From Candidatus Melainabacteria bacterium (lineage in GTDB: Bacteria; Cyanobacteriota; Vampirovibrionia; Obscuribacterales; Obscuribacteraceae), in NCBI GenBank assembly GCA_003151275.1, contig PLXC01000066.1:62001-126000 (forward strand): a DNA stretch of 64,000 nt, given 5' to 3'. Below the pieces are notes generated by a model. It made no database searches, had not been told where the DNA came from, and was given only the letters and a program-made list of their open reading frames with translations. Positions 61,108 to 64,000 of the stretch are shown piece by piece. The stretch's first letter is position 1. Each line of letters opens with the position of its first letter. Both the position numbers and the translations under genes were made by a program.

Positions 61108-61953
61108 TCACTGTGCAGCAGGAGGGATAGGTATCATGGCAAGCGATCCAAATTGAGTGCATCTCAGACATTGCCTGCCTTTATACGGACGGTGGCAAAT
61201 TGCACATATGAGTTGTTGCGGTTGCGGCTCGCTTTCCGACTCGGCCACCGCGATTATTTTTTTAGCTTCGGTCAACCACTTTTCGGGATCTGCTGGGCGC
61301 TCGAATCGTTTCCCCTGGTCGGCGTATATGCGCTCAAGCTTACCGATCACATACGTTGTTTCCTGATGCCAGGGACCGAAGTGCTGCATAAAAATTGGCA
61401 GAGCTCTGGCTAGGAGAGACTCGACTTCTGGAATCTTTCTTTGATAGTACATGGAATTGCTTAGCTTGCTAAGACCGAGCGCAATCGCCGGATGATCCTC
61501 ACCAACCAGCTCTATCTTGGCTATAAGCGATTCTGTATAGACTGCTTCGGCATCCGTGTATCGCTTTTCCAAACAATATAGGTCGCCCAAGCCGTCCAGG
61601 CACACTACTGACATTGGCTTGCTGAGCTGTTGCTCGGACTCTTCCAGGGCTAATTGCCAATATCGTTCCGCGTCTTTATAAACTCGTTGTTCAACCGCTC
61701 TTTCTGCGCTCGTTTTGAGCTGTTCCCATTTGCTTGTAACAAACCGCTTTTCTGTTCCAGCTTCTATGTCGGAGATCCTAATCTGTTGCCCTTGCGGAAT
61801 CAGCTTCAGAGCGGTCTTGCCAATCACCATGGTTGTGCTTTTTACGCTGTCAGGATCGTAAGCCGAATCTGGGACTTTGTACTCTTCAAGCACGTCCAAG
61901 GAGATGACCGTTCCCGGTCGAATATCTTTTTTGGCGCGAACCACGAGAATCAT
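61108..61953 (-). CDS. SAF domain - TPR - zinc ribbon protein
   Basis: A 281-residue protein with an unusual order. Residues 1-65 are a SAF-like domain ('VVRAKKDIRPGTVISLDVLEEYKVP', 'VIGKTALKLIPQGQQIRISDI'), the fold of CpaB/FlgA and antifreeze-type proteins. Residues about 75-225 hold kinesin-light-chain-style TPRs. Residues about 252-268 form a zinc ribbon (CAICHRPYKGRQCLRC). There is no signal peptide, although SAF domains of CpaB/FlgA act outside the membrane. It lies 86 bases downstream of the TPR gene's start on the same strand, so it is the upstream gene of the pair. The ribosome site is weak. Confidence 0.72.
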   Translation of the reverse strand: MILVVRAKKDIRPGTVISLDVLEEYKVPDSAYDPDSVKSTTMVIGKTALKLIPQGQQIRISDIEAGTEKRFVTSKWEQLKTSAERAVEQRVYKDAERYWQLALEESEQQLSKPMSVVCLDGLGDLYCLEKRYTDAEAVYTESLIAKIELVGEDHPAIALGLSKLSNSMYYQRKIPEVESLLARALPIFMQHFGPWHQETTYVIGKLERIYADQGKRFERPADPEKWLTEAKKIIAVAESESEPQPQQLICAICHRPYKGRQCLRCTQFGSLAMIPIPPAAQ

Positions 61954-62224
61954 TGGCGGAACTCTTGTGAAGGTTTTCCCAGGAAATGCAGCTTCAAGCT
62001 GCCCGGCTTATCTATCTAAATTATAGGACGACATTGCACGCATGGCCCATCTGAAGATCTGCCGGATTCGTGGAATTGTAACCTAGGCCACGATTTATGG
62101 AGCATTACGACGATCGGCTGATCAGAATCAAAGAGGGTTTAACAACTCCGAACCAATTCAGTCGTTAAATGTCTGTACGGCAACAACTTACCAATCTTCT
62201 GATTCTAATTCGAAGGAGCACATT

Positions 62225-63715
62225 ATGTCTCTTGAGCAACCTGCGCGCGATGGTCTAGAGAATCCTAAGACTCGAGATACTAATCCGTTATACGCGGAAA
62301 TAGTAAAGGATCAGCAATCAGAATCAAAAAAGGACAAGAAGGACCAAACTGAAACAAATCAGGACTTGCATCAAGCCAACGAAGCACTACATAAGAATGG
62401 ATTTCCTGATCTTGTCATTACTGGCGTTGACAGCGCAGCTGGTAAGTTTACGACCAACCAAGGTGAGTTCGATGCGAACACACTTAACGCGCGCATGGCC
62501 TCGTCCGATGCGTCCACGGAGAAACTCAAGGTAACTAAGTCGGGTGAAAAAGTTACGGATGTGGATCTGCCAAACGCAGACAAGACGCATCTGCACTTTG
62601 CCTATAACGGAAATGATTTAACCGAATACACCGACGATCATGGTGATCGTTATAAGAAGAATGGCGACGGTGCCTGGGAGCACCAGGGCGGTAAAGATAA
62701 AGAGGGGAAAGATACACCAGCTGATCGAAGCCTGAATCATGACAGGAAAGTCTCAGTCGATGAAAATGGCGTGGTGACTGAACAAAGCAAAGATCTCACA
62801 GTTACAAAGAAAATCTATCCCACGGGCCGTGTAGAAGAAACCAACGATAAAAAAGATTTGACCGTTTATGAAAACGGCGCGAAAGTCTTCAGTTCAGGCG
62901 ATGGGAAACAGACCACCGTAGACTATCCGGAAGGCTCTGGACATGCGCCAATAGTCATCGACAGAGATCCGACCACTGGTAATGCCACCAAAATTACTGA
63001 AAAAGGAACAGGTACAAATGGCGCTGATAAAGTAATCGCCGAAAATAAAGATGGCAAATGGGTAGATGGCGACAATAAGCCTCTTAAGGACGTTGTCGTA
63101 GATAAAGATGGTAATTACACTCTCTCTTACGAAGACGGACATACAAAAGAAGTTCGAGCAGATGGATCTGAAAAGACTACCGATACTCACGGCAAAATCA
63201 CCGAAGTCAAATCGGCTGGCGGAAAGCACTCAATAACGATTGACAGGGACGCAGATGGAAATCCCGGCGAAATAAAGCAAGATGGAAAAACCGTTGCTAA
63301 GTGGATTCAACCTGAAGGTGATAAACCGGGACATTGGGAAGATGGATACCAGAGGCCCCTTAAGGGAGAGCCGAAAGTTGATGAAAACGGCAAGGTCACA
63401 CTTGATTATCCAAACGGCACCAGCGTCGATATAAATTCAGACGGCACCAGAATTTTTCACGGCAGAAGAACGGATATTAAAGTCAACAGCGAAGATCTCA
63501 GTGCCAGTCACGTCGTCAAAAAAGGCGACACGATGTGGGCCATTGCTGAAGACAACATCGTTCGCTGTCGTAGAGATGGAAAAAGACCTGGCGTAGCGGA
63601 TATTCAAAAAGAAATAGAACGAATAGCAGAAGAGTACAACAAAACCCATAAGGACAAACCCATCAAGAAGCCATACAACAGCGTACCGGTCGGTGTCGAA
63701 CTTCCCTTGGGTTAG
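62225..63715 (+). CDS. Repeat protein with C-terminal LysM domain
   Basis: A 496-residue acidic protein. The N-terminal 70 residues are Lys/Asp/Gln-rich and helical, without signal peptide. The middle is made of beta-type repeats of the form 'W-x-DG...PLK...VD-x-NG...TL-x-Y-x-x-G...DG', clear at about 279-325 and 371-415. They recall YD/Rhs-like or hydrophilic beta-solenoid repeats without being a known match. The last 65 residues are a LysM ('SHVVKKGDTMWAIAEDNI' ... 'NSVPVGVELPLG'), which binds peptidoglycan. AAGGAG lies before the ATG. Two hairpins follow. Confidence 0.8.
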   Translation: MSLEQPARDGLENPKTRDTNPLYAEIVKDQQSESKKDKKDQTETNQDLHQANEALHKNGFPDLVITGVDSAAGKFTTNQGEFDANTLNARMASSDASTEKLKVTKSGEKVTDVDLPNADKTHLHFAYNGNDLTEYTDDHGDRYKKNGDGAWEHQGGKDKEGKDTPADRSLNHDRKVSVDENGVVTEQSKDLTVTKKIYPTGRVEETNDKKDLTVYENGAKVFSSGDGKQTTVDYPEGSGHAPIVIDRDPTTGNATKITEKGTGTNGADKVIAENKDGKWVDGDNKPLKDVVVDKDGNYTLSYEDGHTKEVRADGSEKTTDTHGKITEVKSAGGKHSITIDRDADGNPGEIKQDGKTVAKWIQPEGDKPGHWEDGYQRPLKGEPKVDENGKVTLDYPNGTSVDINSDGTRIFHGRRTDIKVNSEDLSASHVVKKGDTMWAIAEDNIVRCRRDGKRPGVADIQKEIERIAEEYNKTHKDKPIKKPYNSVPVGVELPLG

Positions 63716-63733
63716 CACCATCTTTACCGTCGA

Positions 63734-63772
63734 AGAAGCGCACTGTACTTTAAAAGTATGGTGCGTCTTTTA
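63734..63772 (+). terminator. Terminator after the LysM gene
   Basis: GAAGCGCAC and GTGCGTC flank inner arms GTACTTT and AAAGTAT, with a TTTTATT run after the right arm. It lies about 20 bases past the stop and is a good intrinsic terminator. Confidence 0.75.
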
Positions 63773-63800
63773 TTGCAATAAAATAAAGCGCTACGTCAAA

Positions 63801-63823
63801 TGTCCGCCAATAGTAGGCGGACA
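63801..63823. terminator. Hairpin between convergent genes
   Basis: TGTCCGCC (63801-63808) pairs perfectly with GGCGGACA (63816-63823) around seven bases. It lies nine bases past the stop of the leftward gene at the window end and may terminate it. Confidence 0.6.
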
Positions 63824-63831
63824 CTGCTCAA

Positions 63832-64000
63832 TTAGTTACCTGGGTTGTTGAGAATTTCTTCTTTCTTCTTTTGCAAGCCCATCAGGTCTTGGATCATAAG
63901 ACTGCCACCAGCTCCGCCTACAGGTATCGCATTTCTACCTAACCAGTCTCTGGCTTGAGATTGCTGAGCAACAACTCTGCCGAATTGGTTTGCGGCCATC
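63832..64000 (-). CDS. Partial protein, C-terminal end only
   Basis: An open frame runs in from the right edge and ends at TAA 63832-63834. It encodes at least 55 residues, with 'LMIQDLMGLQKKKEEILNNPGN' at the end. An ATG at 63999-63997 may be internal or the start. No family is recognised. Confidence 0.45.
   Translation of the reverse strand, partial: MAANQFGRVVAQQSQARDWLGRNAIPVGGAGGSLMIQDLMGLQKKKEEILNNPGN

Overview
The window most likely comes from a non-photosynthetic relative of the Cyanobacteria (Melainabacteria/Vampirovibrionia; the style of the secreted and TPR proteins suggests Obscuribacterales). The lineage is inferred from several things. The ATP synthase operon has the cyanobacterial order a-c-b'-b-delta-alpha-gamma with duplicated b subunits and no beta/epsilon. 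Its gamma subunit lacks the extra length seen in photosynthetic relatives. There is also a cyanobacterial-style single-RRM protein, a PATAN (DUF4388) protein and envelope proteins with POTRA, lipoprotein and Sec-type signals. No photosynthesis gene is present.

Layout. 0.2-12.4 kb is accessory: a Ser/Thr kinase with leucine-rich repeats, a ferritin-like protein, a cupin dioxygenase-like protein, a formate-dehydrogenase-like molybdoenzyme with its maturase FdhD, a divergent RRM/ArsR regulatory region and a lipoprotein, interspersed with gene remnants. 12.9-20.8 kb holds an M13 metallopeptidase and an NlpC/P60 protein (both without signal peptides), a small secreted protein, tRNA-Thr(CGT), and a DUF4173 membrane protein behind a truncated HTH gene. 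20.9-28.6 kb is a housekeeping run: M16 peptidase, dut, dapB, asd, dapA, RNase J, mnmH. 28.7-34.5 kb is accessory again: a VapC-type toxin-antitoxin pair, a frameshifted POTRA gene, an ATPase, a DJ-1 protein and a tryptophanase. 34.5-41.4 kb carries sepF and the smc-scpA-scpB-ispD operon. 41.8-46.4 kb carries a PATAN protein, a TPR protein, tgt and pspA. 46.6-52.4 kb is the ATP synthase operon. 52.5-64 kb carries a SpoIID-like protein, a site-2 protease, FmdB, a Fic gene lying between two copies of the panB 3' end, panB, two TPR proteins, a LysM protein and the end of one more gene.

How genes work together. asd, dapB and dapA supply diaminopimelate and lysine. SMC/ScpA/ScpB and SepF serve chromosome segregation and division. 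FdhD prepares the molybdoenzyme beside it. AtpI through gamma build Fo and part of F1, with beta and epsilon expected elsewhere.

Most unusual points. (1) A 201-bp duplication of the panB 3' end brackets a Fic gene that is headed by four copies of a 12-bp CCTT/AAGG operator-like site. (2) A 20-bp piece of tRNA-Thr is directly repeated 964 bp away, flanking one secreted-protein gene and lying at the end of a broken TPR gene. (3) Twin TTGCG-N6-CGCAA dyads sit just past the -10 boxes of divergent promoters between the RRM and ArsR genes, and related dyads occur in tandem ahead of the cupin gene. (4) Several remnants (thioredoxin, TPR, HTH, POTRA, small membrane protein) mark the accessory stretches as old recombination zones. 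(5) One protein joins a SAF domain, TPRs and a zinc ribbon.
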